Below, piece after piece: positions 30,650 to 39,235 of a DNA stretch of 64,000 nt. The notes under the pieces were generated by a model that worked only from the letters and a program-made list of their open reading frames with translations, had not been told where the DNA came from and searched no databases. Position 1 is the stretch's first letter, and the number at the start of each line of letters is the position of its first letter. This DNA comes from Odontocerum albicorne. Taxonomy: Eukaryota > Arthropoda > Insecta > Trichoptera > Odontoceridae. Made by a program: the position numbers and the translations under genes. The stretch covers positions 17,007,220-17,071,219 of the forward strand of contig OX463859.1 in NCBI GenBank assembly GCA_949825065.1, written 5' to 3'.

Positions 30650-31306
30650 CATAATAAGTTAGTCAAAACGTTTTGAAAGCGACATCTATGGAGCAGTAGA
30701 AAACCAAAATTTCTACGCCATTTTAATATTTCATCTTGAAGACGATCCATGCTCAGGACGTCCAAAAAGTGCATCAACACCAGAAATCATAGCGAAAATA
30801 CAGGATATGGTTTTGGAAGATCATCGATCGACTATGGATGTGATAGCTGACTCCATAGGCATCTCACATGGAACAACATGGCATATTTTGGCTGAAGTTT
30901 TGGGTTTCAAAAAACTGTGTGCACAATGGGTGCCGCATTTGCTAACAATGCAACAAAAACACGTTCGAATGCGACTTTCTGAGCAACATTTAGAGCAATT
31001 TCGAAAGGATTTTCTGCGTCGATTCATCACTATGGATGAGACTTGGGTCTACCACCATGATCCTGAATCAAAACAAGAGGCTAAGGAGTGGTGTGAACCA
31101 GGCACTTTGGCTCCGAAGCGAGTTCGTGTCCAGAAATCGGCCAAGAAGGTGTTAGCGTCAGTTTTTTGGGATGCAAAAGGAATTTCATTAATAGATTATC
31201 TCCAAACTGGTAATACAATCAACTCTGATTATTATTGTGACCTTTTGGACCAGTTGGATGAAAAAAATTGTGAAAAAAGACCCGGTTTGCAGAAGAAAAA
31301 AAATCA
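30650..31306 (+). mobile_element. internally deleted and truncated mariner copy
   Basis: The left terminal repeat (gttagtcaaaacgttttgaa, from 30656) matches the end of the full-length mariner at 33694-34981. After about 90 bases of 5' UTR, at catctt|gaagac near 30738, the sequence jumps to codon 63 or so of the transposase, so the start and N-terminus are deleted. The frame then continues to the GLQKKK region near 31300, where similarity to the element stops. The second and third catalytic aspartates and the right terminal repeat are therefore missing. Confidence 0.9.
30739..31300 (+). pseudogene. mariner transposase fragment with intact first catalytic Asp
   Basis: The open frame (ATG-initiated stretch from 30807) shows EDDPCSGRPKSASTPEIIAK upstream of that ATG, then WVPHLLTMQQKHVRMRLSE. 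The catalytic-domain start ITMDETWVYHHDPE follows, with the first Asp of the DD34D triad present (31030-31050). Relative to the full-length copy it lacks three residues in the KDKKDFLRR stretch. From about 31301 the frame runs into unrelated sequence. It cannot encode an active enzyme, but it preserves the ancestral state of the residue mutated in the full-length copy. Confidence 0.88.
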
Positions 31307-31399
31307 AGTATGTTACTTAAAAAAATCTAGTGGAAGAAAACAAAATCAAGTCATTTATTTTCGTTACATTTATCATAAAATCATTGTAAATTAAACTCG

Positions 31400-31600
31400 G
31401 TCAAAATATATGGACTGAAAATTTTATTAGAATATCTATAATGATCCAAGTACAGTTCCCTGCGGCACCCCACAATTCAATGGTAAAATATAAAGTCTCT
31501 CAGTGAATGTTGAACAAAACGTGACGCTTTTTTAGTGAATTGAATACAAAAGTCACGGAAATAAAGATTTCCTGCTAAGTACCCATACAGCCTTAAAAAT
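31400..31600 (-). mobile_element. LINE reverse-transcriptase palm fragment
   Basis: On the minus strand, LPLNCGVPQGTVLGSL (about 31487 down to 31440) is the conserved RT motif GVPQGSVLGPLLF of non-LTR elements. Upstream codons (LKKRHVLFNIH in another frame) fit the preceding RxQxV region. Several frame changes and stops show decay. The lineage (Jockey or CR1 type) is uncertain. Confidence 0.65.
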
Positions 31601-31859
31601 TAAACCACAGGACCCTTTATTCCTGGATTCATACATTGTTCTGCGCATGAAATGGCTTAGACAGGTTCAATTCGTGCCACAAAAGTTTTTTTTATCTTTT
31701 TTATTTAGATAGGTCGTAATTTAACTGTTCGTCGGTTTATTTTTTTGCCACCAAAATAACGAGAAGGATTACGAATTAATCATTTCTTTTTAATCAACGG
31801 AAGTAATGGTTGGATGGGAAAATTAAAGATAAAATATACCGATGTTTTATTTACATATA

Positions 31860-32665
31860 TAAATACTAATTTCTCTGTCGGGATAGGCAGAAAAAATAGA
31901 GCGCCAGACTTTTCTATCTCGACACATCCTTCGACTCTTTTATATTTATAATACTTCTCATCCTATGATTTCTCAAGCTTTTACGTTTCCTTCTTTGAAA
32001 ATATCATTGTCTTGGACCACTTTCGTTTAAATTTTTCTACTACGTATTCTACTCACATTAGCACTGTTTGTTTGTTTTTTTAGAATTTACTTAATAATGC
32101 GACATGCTCAAACCATCTCAAAGTGTTCGTCTTCATCTTACTCAATACATCTACCTTAAGTTCACATACATCCTTTATCATTTTTTCCCATGCTCTATCA
32201 TTCATTGTCACCCGTGTATTATTCTCAAAGAATACATTTCTACAGCGCTTATTCGACTCATTTTAGTTGTTTTCCACGTACACGTTTCATAATCAAACTA
32301 AAATACTTTTGTGGACTATCATCATCTATATAGATTTTGATACTGCCCGGTTTGAGTATACCTATACGGCCCTATTAAGGGCCCCGTTGACTTTGTTTAC
32401 TATCGCTACACTCCGTTCAATATTTCTGGTAAATCTTCCCCTATCCGAGAAAATACTAACCAAATATAAGGATTCTTCATATTACTTTAATCTTTCATTG
32501 TCCATCCATATATCGCGCTTACTTTCACATGTTTCTATCATCATGACATTAGATTTAACGAGTCATTCTCAGATATTTTTTTTCGCTTTTTCAATGCATG
32601 CAATGTCATCCGCATACATTAATCTGTACGCAGTCTCATTCGACTATACTATATTGTATTTTTAA
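31860..32665 (-). mobile_element. LINE-C copy 14, longest, with RT YADD motif
   Basis: Minus strand: AYRLMYADDIACIEKAKKNI lies at about 32638 down to 32580, with the catalytic YADD intact. The palm/thumb remnants and a KVNGALNRA-like stretch (about 32390) follow. Then comes the C-terminal region, with a LRWF-type segment near 32110 (plus-strand word gctcaaaccatctcaaa). The terminal word tctgtcgggataggcagaaa lies at 31871-31890. Stops and frameshifts interrupt it. It is truncated upstream of the YADD box. Confidence 0.8.
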
Positions 32666-32789
32666 GTTGAATTTTTATTCGTAAAATATATAAATCAGAT
32701 CTAAAATCCGAGATGGGTCATGGCTACCTGCAAGATTCTCTGCCACGTTTATCTCTCATCAGCATTCTTCCCTCAATCGATTATGCCCA

Positions 32790-33175
32790 GTGTGCATAAA
32801 TTGTACATAAATTATATTTATTTTTTAATTAAACATTCGACTTCGATCCCCGTTGATACCAAATTGCCGAGCTAAATAAAGATAATTTCTATATTTACAT
32901 GATTTTAAATAAATTATATTTACATTTTTATGTGACGTACGACTTTGATTCCCATTGATACCAAATTGCTTAGCTAAATAAATACAATTCCCATATTAAC
33001 ATGATTGTAAATCAATTATATTTATATTTCAATCTGACATACGACTTCGATTTCCGTTGATACCAAATTGCCTAACTTAATAAACATTATTTCCACCCAT
33101 CTTATAAATAAATTTTATTTTTATTTTTTAATCTGACATACAACTTCGATTCACGTTGATACCCAATGTTTTTAA
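32790..33175. repeat. 102-bp tandem repeat, about 3.8 units
   Basis: The block cgacttcgat ... gttgataccaaattgc recurs at 32838, 32940, 33042 and 33141, spacing 102, 102 and 99. Each block is followed by taaataaa and a ttaaataaattatattta-like stretch. Units are roughly four-fifths identical. No coding sequence. Confidence 0.88.
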
Positions 33176-33214
33176 AAAGAATTCTTATCTAGTTTACTAA
33201 AGATCTCTTCAACA

Positions 33215-33295
33215 TTATTTAAGGTTGGTTGAAAAAGATTTCCATACGACAATAAACCCGCCAGGCGCTGTATACAACAAAAGAGTAACATAAAA
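33215..33295 (+). mobile_element. SINE-A / LINE-A tail fragment
   Basis: ggttggttgaaaaagatttc, then acgacaataaacccgccagg, then gtatacaacaaaag is the shared 3' tail without a head. Confidence 0.6.
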
Positions 33296-33690
33296 CCTTT
33301 GAATTTCTGAAGTGTATAATAAATTATTTTCATCCCCTAAAATTTATAAAAAGGAAGATTTTGAATGAACAGAGATCATTTCCGGGAAGTGGCACATTAA
33401 GACAAACCAGCCTGTCAGATGAGCAACGAAAACACGCAATAATCAGATGGGTGGAGAATAAAGGCAGGATAGGAGGATTCCAGAACGAACAAGGACTCAC
33501 CTCATTAGGAAAAGGAAGTGTATAATTTTCAAACTGAAAAATACATAATGTGGCTGATTACGACAAATATCCAACTAAAGAAAATATTATCACATCGTTT
33601 AAAAAACTTAATTGGTTGAATAAAATGAATCGAAACTTGTGTATTGTCTCTATTATTATAAAACATCCTTGACTTTTCCGCTGCCCCTAT
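33296..33690. other. unidentified sequence with a 54-codon open stretch
   Basis: From 33364 to 33528 the plus strand is open for about 54 codons (starting LNEQRSFPGSGTLRQTSL) and is clearly less A/T-biased than its neighbours. It contains a charged RKHAIIRWVENKGRIGGF stretch. It has no ATG at the start and no flanking splice signals that I trust. It may be transposon coding debris or an exon remnant. Confidence 0.35.
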
Positions 33691-33693
33691 ATA

Positions 33694-34981
33694 GGTTAGT
33701 CAAAAAGTTTTGAAAGCGGAAATGAAAATACATTTTTTTTTGGGGGAAATCACTTTTATTGCTCAGTATAGTCTCCCATAAGATCAATACACTTGGTCCA
33801 ACGATCTTCCAACTTTGTTGTCCCATCACGGAAGTGACTTTCTGGAAGGCCTGCAAAATACTCCTCTACGACGGCTATAACCTCTTCGTTTGATGAAAAA
33901 TGCTTTCCACGAAGGAATTTTTTGAGGTGTGAGAACAGCCAGAAGTCAGAGGGAGCTAAATCTGGTGAATAGGGTAGATGCTGCAACAATTCGTACCCCA
34001 ATTCACTGATTTTCGCGATGGTTTTTTGAGCTGTGTGAGCAGGTGCATTGTCTTGATGAAAAATGATTTTTTTCTTCTGCAAACCGGGTCTTTTTTCACA
34101 ATTTTTTACATCCAACTGGTCCAAAAGGTCACAATAATAATCAGAGTTGATTGTTTTACCAGTTTGGAGATAATCTATCAATAAAATTCCTTTTGCATCC
34201 CAAAAAACTGACGCTAACACCTTCTTGGCCGATTTCTGGACACGAACTCGCTTCGGAGCCAAAGTGCCTGGTTCACACCACTCCTTAGCCTCTTGTTTTG
34301 ATTCAGGATCATGGTAATAGACCCAAATCTCATGCATAGTGATGAATCGACGCAGAAAATCCTTTTTATCTTTTCGAAATTGCTCCAAATGTTGCTCAAA
34401 AAGTCGCATTCGAACGTGTTTTTGTTGCATTGTTAGCAAATGCGGCACCCATTGTGCACACAGTTTTTTGAAACCCAAAACTTCAGCCAAAATATGCCAT
34501 GTTGTTCCATGTGAGATGCCTATGGAGTCAGCTATCACATCCACAGTCGATCGATGATCTTCCAAAACCATATGCTGTATTTTTGCTATGATTTCTGGTG
34601 TTGATGCACTTTTTGGACGTCCTGAGCGTGGATCGTCTTCAACGCTTGTACGGCCACGCTTAAACTCCAAAACCCATCGGTGAACGGTTGGAAATGAAGG
34701 AGAAGACTCCTTTAATACTTTCACTATCTTTGCATGGATCTCAGTAGCCGATAAACCTTCCAAAACAAAGAATTTAATCACTGCACGATATTCGGATTTT
34801 TCCATTGTTAAAAAATACACTGACACGTCAACTTCACATGGCTTGTAAACAAAGAATGAATTGACAGATCGAAATGAAATTTTGAGTACGTTCTTATAAA
34901 AGATGAAATATTAAAATGGCGTAGAAATTTTGGTTTTTCTACTGCTCCATAGATGTCGCTTTCAAAACTTTTTGACTAACC
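33694..34981 (-). mobile_element. full-length mariner transposon
   Basis: A 1288-bp element with matching terminal inverted repeats: ggttagtcaaaaagttttga from 33694, and tcaaaactttttgactaacc ending at 34981. The repeats stay identical for about 25 bases (to gaaagcg). It is flanked by TA on both sides (33692-33693 and 34982-34983), the mariner target duplication. It carries one uninterrupted transposase frame on the minus strand. It sits at the upstream edge of a LINE-A copy. A second, deleted member of the family is 2.4 kb away in the opposite orientation (30650-31306). Confidence 0.96.
33756..34826 (-). CDS. mariner transposase, full length, predicted catalytically inactive
   Basis: The 356-residue frame is close to the usual mariner length of about 345. 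Residues 8-110 or so form the paired helix-turn-helix DNA-binding part, with the linker DDPRSGRP at 64-71. WVPHLLT (126-132) is the mariner WVPHEL signature. The catalytic domain starts at 161 and contains FHQDNAPAH (256-264) and YSPDLAPSDFW (286-296). The second and third catalytic Asp are D259 and D294, exactly 34 residues apart (D34D). The first catalytic Asp should be at 165, but the protein reads TMHEIWVYYHDP: His replaces Asp (codon CAT at 34332-34334). The sister copy at 31 kb has GAT there. The family cuts and pastes DNA at TA sites; this copy should bind but not cleave. An upstream Met at residue 1 and one at residue 8 (MEKSEYR) are both possible starts; the latter matches typical mariner N-termini better. 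Confidence 0.93.
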   Translation of the reverse strand: MSVYFLTMEKSEYRAVIKFFVLEGLSATEIHAKIVKVLKESSPSFPTVHRWVLEFKRGRTSVEDDPRSGRPKSASTPEIIAKIQHMVLEDHRSTVDVIADSIGISHGTTWHILAEVLGFKKLCAQWVPHLLTMQQKHVRMRLFEQHLEQFRKDKKDFLRRFITMHEIWVYYHDPESKQEAKEWCEPGTLAPKRVRVQKSAKKVLASVFWDAKGILLIDYLQTGKTINSDYYCDLLDQLDVKNCEKRPGLQKKKIIFHQDNAPAHTAQKTIAKISELGYELLQHLPYSPDLAPSDFWLFSHLKKFLRGKHFSSNEEVIAVVEEYFAGLPESHFRDGTTKLEDRWTKCIDLMGDYTEQ

Positions 34982-34983
34982 TA

Positions 34984-35800
34984 TTATCTCACCTAAAATA
35001 CGCCCACTCAAGCAGAGATTATTTCTTGGCATTCCCTGTTAATGTCGCTTCCTTCTTCACGTCGTTATTTACTGTCCATGCCGTTAAATTGTGGAACCAG
35101 CTGCCAGCTGCAAGACTGGCACTCGCATTGGTTTGCAACTTTAATTCCACTGTACCTCTCTTTAATGACATAGCGTGTATTTTTCTATTCCTCATTCTGT
35201 TCTATAAACACTACACACGTACACTACATCTAAAGCTGAATATGTGGCTATCACATATCGGAAAATCTCCCAAAATGTCTTCATTGTTCGTCTTACCTCG
35301 GTAAGTTTTCAGCGGTTTTATTACCGAATATGTTTTTCTAAACATATGCAGATGCGGGGAAATTCCCAATCTGATAGCCGCAGGCCACCACGTTCCTATT
35401 CTTACACTCAACTTTTACATATTTATTTTGTAATCTGTCAACAACATTGAATTTAAATCCTGAATAAGAGCGCCCTTCAGGAATTACTGCTTTTTAAACA
35501 ATGTATAAATTGTCTTTTTTATTATAATTATTTTACTATCCCTACCCTCTCCTAATCATTGATGGTATTTTCCTATCCCTCCCCTCTCCTAATCGTTGAT
35601 GATATTGAAAAATATATTTTTTATTCTTTCGTTTTATTTGATTCTTATGCTCTTAATATAATTTGTAATTTTTGTTTTTTTTTTTAATGTTTGTGTGTAA
35701 CTTAAAAAACGTGTCTGGTGTTAGAAGAGATTGCCGGAAAACAATAACTCCACTGATTTTACGTTTGTGCAACAAAGTGAAAAATAAATAAAATATGAAA
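34984..35800 (+). mobile_element. LINE-A 3' end, copy 4
   Basis: The coding remnant at about 35035-35165 translates as SFFTSLFTVHAVKLWNQLPA and onward, the SFxxRxVxLWNxLP C-terminus. The 3' UTR contains the block shared with 2055-2345 (35200-35520). It ends with gttagaagagattgccggaa, then acaataactccactg and A/T-rich sequence at about 35795. The mariner insertion abuts its 5' edge, so upstream sequence may have been displaced. Confidence 0.75.
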
Positions 35801-35924
35801 TTTAATTTCTTTAATATTTTAGTTCTTATGTTGCCAAAACAACTAAAAAGAACATATACTATATATTTCAAATTTAAAGAGAAAGAAGAACCACGTTTGC
35901 ATAACTTATAACACAATATATTAT

Positions 35925-36600
35925 TATAATGTTTATATTGCCCATCTTGACCTATACTGTACCCGTTTGGGGAAGTGTGAACATCACGGATCACCTGAAG
36001 CTTCAAGGAGTGCAGAACAAGGCAATCAAGAAGTCTTTCAACACCCATCGCAGAAGAAACCTCTCCCAACTTCACACCGAACAGCGTGGAAAAACCCTCC
36101 AGCACCACATCCTCGATGGGATCGTGAAGTTCTATAAAAGCCAACAGGTCCACAGCAATCCTATATTCGCTGACTTGGGTATTTACGAGAATAAGTCCGA
36201 CCTACCTTTCCGTTATATGCACAGCCTTTCGACGCATAATCTGTTTCCTGACTAGTCCGCCTACAGTATTAGCAAAGAGGACCAAGGTCTGAGTGAATGT
36301 GATGAAATGCAAGTTGTCCGAACGAGTGGACATGTACAAGTACGTGTTAAATAATTAGTAATACAATAATTAATTGAAAAAAGTATGTAGGTGTTAAATA
36401 TTTATTAGATATTAAATATTAGGATTATTAAAAATAACAATGATATGTAGGAAAGTTCAGTTCAGTTAACTTGTTGTTTTAATATAGAAATTAGATAAGT
36501 ACTTCAGTTTTTTAGTAAGAAGTTTGTGTATAGGTATAACCTACGTCGAATATGTGAAGCATAGATTTCTTTATCTAATGAATAAAAAAATATATATTCT
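35925..36600 (+). mobile_element. LINE-E copy 1, Jockey-like C-terminus and 3' UTR
   Basis: An open frame at 35929-36255 encodes the end of a Jockey-type reverse transcriptase: LPILTYTVPVWGSVNITDHL, then KLQGVQNKAIKKSFN, corresponding to the RPVLTYAxPVWG ... KLQxxQNKxLR signature. It ends LFPD and a stop at 36255. The 3' UTR (gaccaaggtctgagtgaatg, gagtggac) runs to a poly-A-like tail near 36590. It is 5'-truncated: the RT palm and endonuclease are absent. Related copies are at 8420-9399 and 17483-17985. Confidence 0.85.
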
Positions 36601-36699
36601 ATTGTTTCATTAATTATTGTTACTAATTGTAACAAATTTAAACATCAAACTTAATTATAGGAATGTGTTTATAGGGAAAAATAATATGAATTAAATAAA

Positions 36700-37560
36700 T
36701 GCCCATAACTCGTGACGAGTATAATAAAAGGACACAATACAATGTGGGTGATTAGGATACCTGACGTTGGTGCCACCGGAAATAACTTTGTAAGCCTATT
36801 TGTGATAGGCATATCCTGTTGCATAAAAAGCAAAAAACTTCAGTACCTGCAGCCTGCATCTACATCTTTCTCTATTGGATCGCTGATAATCGCAACAGTT
36901 CCACACCATTTGGCTCTATCTGCTGTTGTTTGCTCCCAGTTGATTTGTGCATCAGTGTTTTAAGCGTATTTTGCAGTACGTTCTCATATCTCTTGCCCTG
37001 ACCACCGTTCCTCTTTCTACCCTTCGTCAGCTCGTCAAAGAAGATATTTCTTGGGAGGCTGTACTCAGGCATACGAGCCACGTGTCCAAACCAACGCAGG
37101 CGTGCACGCGACATCAGAATCTCAATCCTACAGAAATACACTTTTCTAAAAACTTCATCGTTTGATACTCCATGATACCATTGAATCTTCATTATTTACC
37201 TGAGGTGTATCTGCTAACATTCCTCGAGTGCCCCTAATATGTCTTCTGTAGGGAGTCCGCGAGTCTCATCCATATATTAGATATGATATGACTATATATT
37301 TATAGACTGCTGTTTTGGTTTTGCAGTTTTAAATTTTGATTATTAAGCACTCGTCTACGAAGTGCCCAAAACGCTCGGGAAGCTGCGTTTTGTCTATTCT
37401 GAATCTCGTCATCTATATTTATTTTGTCATTTAAAATGCTACACAAGTAATTTAAATGCTGCACTGATTCTATGATCTGTCCAGTAGCATTAATGTTAAG
37501 ATGGAGGTTTTTGTTAGATATAATCTTGGTCTTAGAAACATAACAAAGAATTCGATACTA
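36700..37560 (-). mobile_element. LINE-D fragment, RT C-terminal domain
   Basis: The minus-strand frame 37192-36872 reads KIQWYHGVSNDEVFRKVYFC, then ARLRWFGHVARMPEYSLPRN, then FFDELTKGRKRNGGQGKRYE. This is the classic LINE C-terminus KIxWxDxVSNxEVL...LRWVGHVxRM...GKRxxGxQxKRYKD. Upstream (to about 37420) the frame carries a EIQNRQNAASRAFWALRRRV-like stretch (family RIxKAxxAFGxL). A dead element: frameshifts separate the two parts. It is distinct from LINE-C, whose corresponding motifs differ. Confidence 0.8.
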
Positions 37561-38040
37561 TCCACGATTTCAGACATCTACTCAGGATCATGAAATTTTC
37601 CCCCTCGGATAAGGGAGCACAAATATACTTAAAATAAGACCTTATTAAAAAAATACTCAGAATACTATTACATTTTATTTCAGGCACAATATTCATAAAA
37701 GCCTCCACCATAATGACAGAATAGGATAATGTGCGGTTTCCAGTTAAAAGAAATATAAGAATTTACCTCCGATTTTCCACTAATGATGCACTCAGTAACA
37801 TCCGTTGCCTCAAGGTATAGTGAGTCCTTCTGGAACAAAAAAACAAACGGTTTATTCAATAGGTAAATAGCTTTGAAGGAGAAGAAAATTTAGCTGGGGG
37901 TGATTAATGGGAGAATATTGGAGAGATTCTTGAGAAGGATATAGATATCCCTAGAGAGTGGTGATGTGATGGTGATATGATATTGTAATTAAAAGATATT
38001 TGTGTTACAATTTAATTTAAATTATTATAAATAATTTAAA
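37561..38040. other. unannotated sequence
   Basis: No gene or repeat family recognised. Confidence 0.5.
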
Positions 38041-38395
38041 ATTTATTTTGAGACTTTCGTGGTTTTTCGTTTCAGTTGGAAAATATTTTTTGGATTGTTT
38101 TACCGCGTGGTTTGTCTTATGATATCGGCGTTTCGAAAATGTTGCAGTTTTCGTCTTCAGGGCTTGTTTATAGTAAACTTCACTGTAAGTGGATTATGCG
38201 CCCGCTGTATGCCTGCAGTGTCCGACACGCATCAATTTATGGCGAAGTTGACTACGAACAAGCTCTGAAGATGAAAACTCCAAAAGTTTTCAAAACGTCG
38301 GCATAATGAACAAACCATGTGGTAAAACACTCCAAAGACCGTTATCTAACTGATACCAACAACTGCGAAAGCCTCAAAATATTTTTTTAATTATT
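38041..38395. mobile_element. Penelope-like fold-back unit 4
   Basis: Arms of about 115-130 bases are inverted around a roughly 100-base centre. The left arm (38044-38162) in reverse complement reads ccctgaagacgaaaactgca, then ttttcgaaacgccgat, then gacaaaccacgcggtaaaac. The right arm (38262-38392) reads ctctgaagatgaaaactcca, then gttttcaaaacgtcggcata, then gaacaaaccatgtggtaaaa. Both arms end in cc(a)cgaaagtctcaaaat-type sequence. Each arm carries a hammerhead-like CTGAAGA ... GAAAC motif. No coding sequence. Confidence 0.65.
38262..38303 (+). ncRNA. hammerhead-ribozyme-like motif, right arm
   Basis: CTGAAGA is at 38265-38271. Stem II is a perfect gaaaac/gttttc hairpin (38273-38278 with 38286-38291). 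Then come AAAAC in place of GAAAC (38292-38296) and the cleavage-type triplet GTC at 38297-38299. The left arm, on the minus strand, has the converse pattern: GAAAC intact (38130-38134) but GCC instead of GTC. Between the two arms every core base is represented, but neither arm alone is intact. Confidence 0.5.
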
Positions 38396-38464
38396 TTATA
38401 TTATTAATTTTTAACACAAATATCTTTTTAATTACAATCTCATATCACCAACACATCACACACA

Positions 38465-38860
38465 AGAACCAGCTGCCAACTAACACCAAAATCATTCCTT
38501 CGTTTATGTGTTTCAATCGGCCACTCAACAACATTTTGTTTCCCTTTAGTGACAAAGCGTGTTTCTTAATTTCCCTTTTATCCTTCTTCTCAATATCTCA
38601 TCGTATATCTTAACCGCTGATGAAATTATTATATTTGTTACACTCGGAATTCAATCACCAAACGGTCTCTGCGTTATTTTTATGTTACAATTCTATCTTT
38701 TTTCATTAAATTTTCATTGTATTAACATTGTAGAAAATATGTCTTTGAAGAACAACTCTTCAAACACATATTTTCTTATTGGTTAGAATTGGTTGCACTT
38801 TGGCAATAAACTCGCCAAATTATGGATCGTAACATATAATACAGTGTTAAAATAATTAAG
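38465..38860 (+). mobile_element. LINE-A 3' end, copy 5
   Basis: Starts in decayed C-terminal codons (aaccagctgccaactaacac, 'NQLPTNT'; aatcggccactcaacaac, then gtgacaaagcgtg shared with copy 4). It ends with ggttagaattggttgcactt, then tggcaataaactcgccaaat near 38819 and an A/T tail. Confidence 0.65.
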
Positions 38861-38967
38861 TTCGATCCCGTCACCACCCACGCTGTTACGGAGGACAAAA
38901 TATATTCCCATTTAGCTCGAAAGGGAGTTCGATTCAATGCCTTGAACATTAATATCTCGTACATCAA

Positions 38968-39016
38968 CTCTGAACAAACTATAACGATTATTTCAATCAT
39001 TATAGTTTGTTCAGAG
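38968..39016. repeat. near-perfect 49-nt hairpin (22-base arms, 5-base loop)
   Basis: The left arm ctctgaacaaactataacga (plus tt) and the right arm, from aatcattatagtttgttcag (plus ag), are complementary at 21 of 22 positions around atttc. No similar arm occurs elsewhere in the window that I noticed. Confidence 0.92.
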
Positions 39017-39039
39017 TATTGTTTTATATAGTACAACAA

Positions 39040-39235
39040 TTTCATTGTACTCGTATACAGTACAACCTGACAGGCTTATTGCAATATGGTAATCTTTCTA
39101 ATTAAAGAGCAACATTTTAAAGATACCTTAAGTGAAAACCAAACTGGAAACTTTTTTTATCTGTGTTCTTACGGATATCGAATCTGCAGCCCGCTGGATG
39201 AAGAACATGTGCCTTACAAGCTAAACCATAGGTTA
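39040..39235 (-). mobile_element. SINE-A copy 2
   Basis: The minus-strand tail cctgtcaggttgtactgtat lies near 39062-39081, and the linker word gaaaccaaactgg at 39133-39145. A degraded tRNA-like head lies near 39180-39235. The tail contains TACGAGTA (39048-39055 on the plus strand as TACTCGTA) where the copy at 60736 has the uninterrupted form tgtatacaag. Confidence 0.7.

Noticed and set aside
33692..34983. The 33.7-kb mariner as the source of TACTCGTA scars
   Set aside because: Its ends begin GGTTAG, so its excision scars would not be expected to read CTCG.
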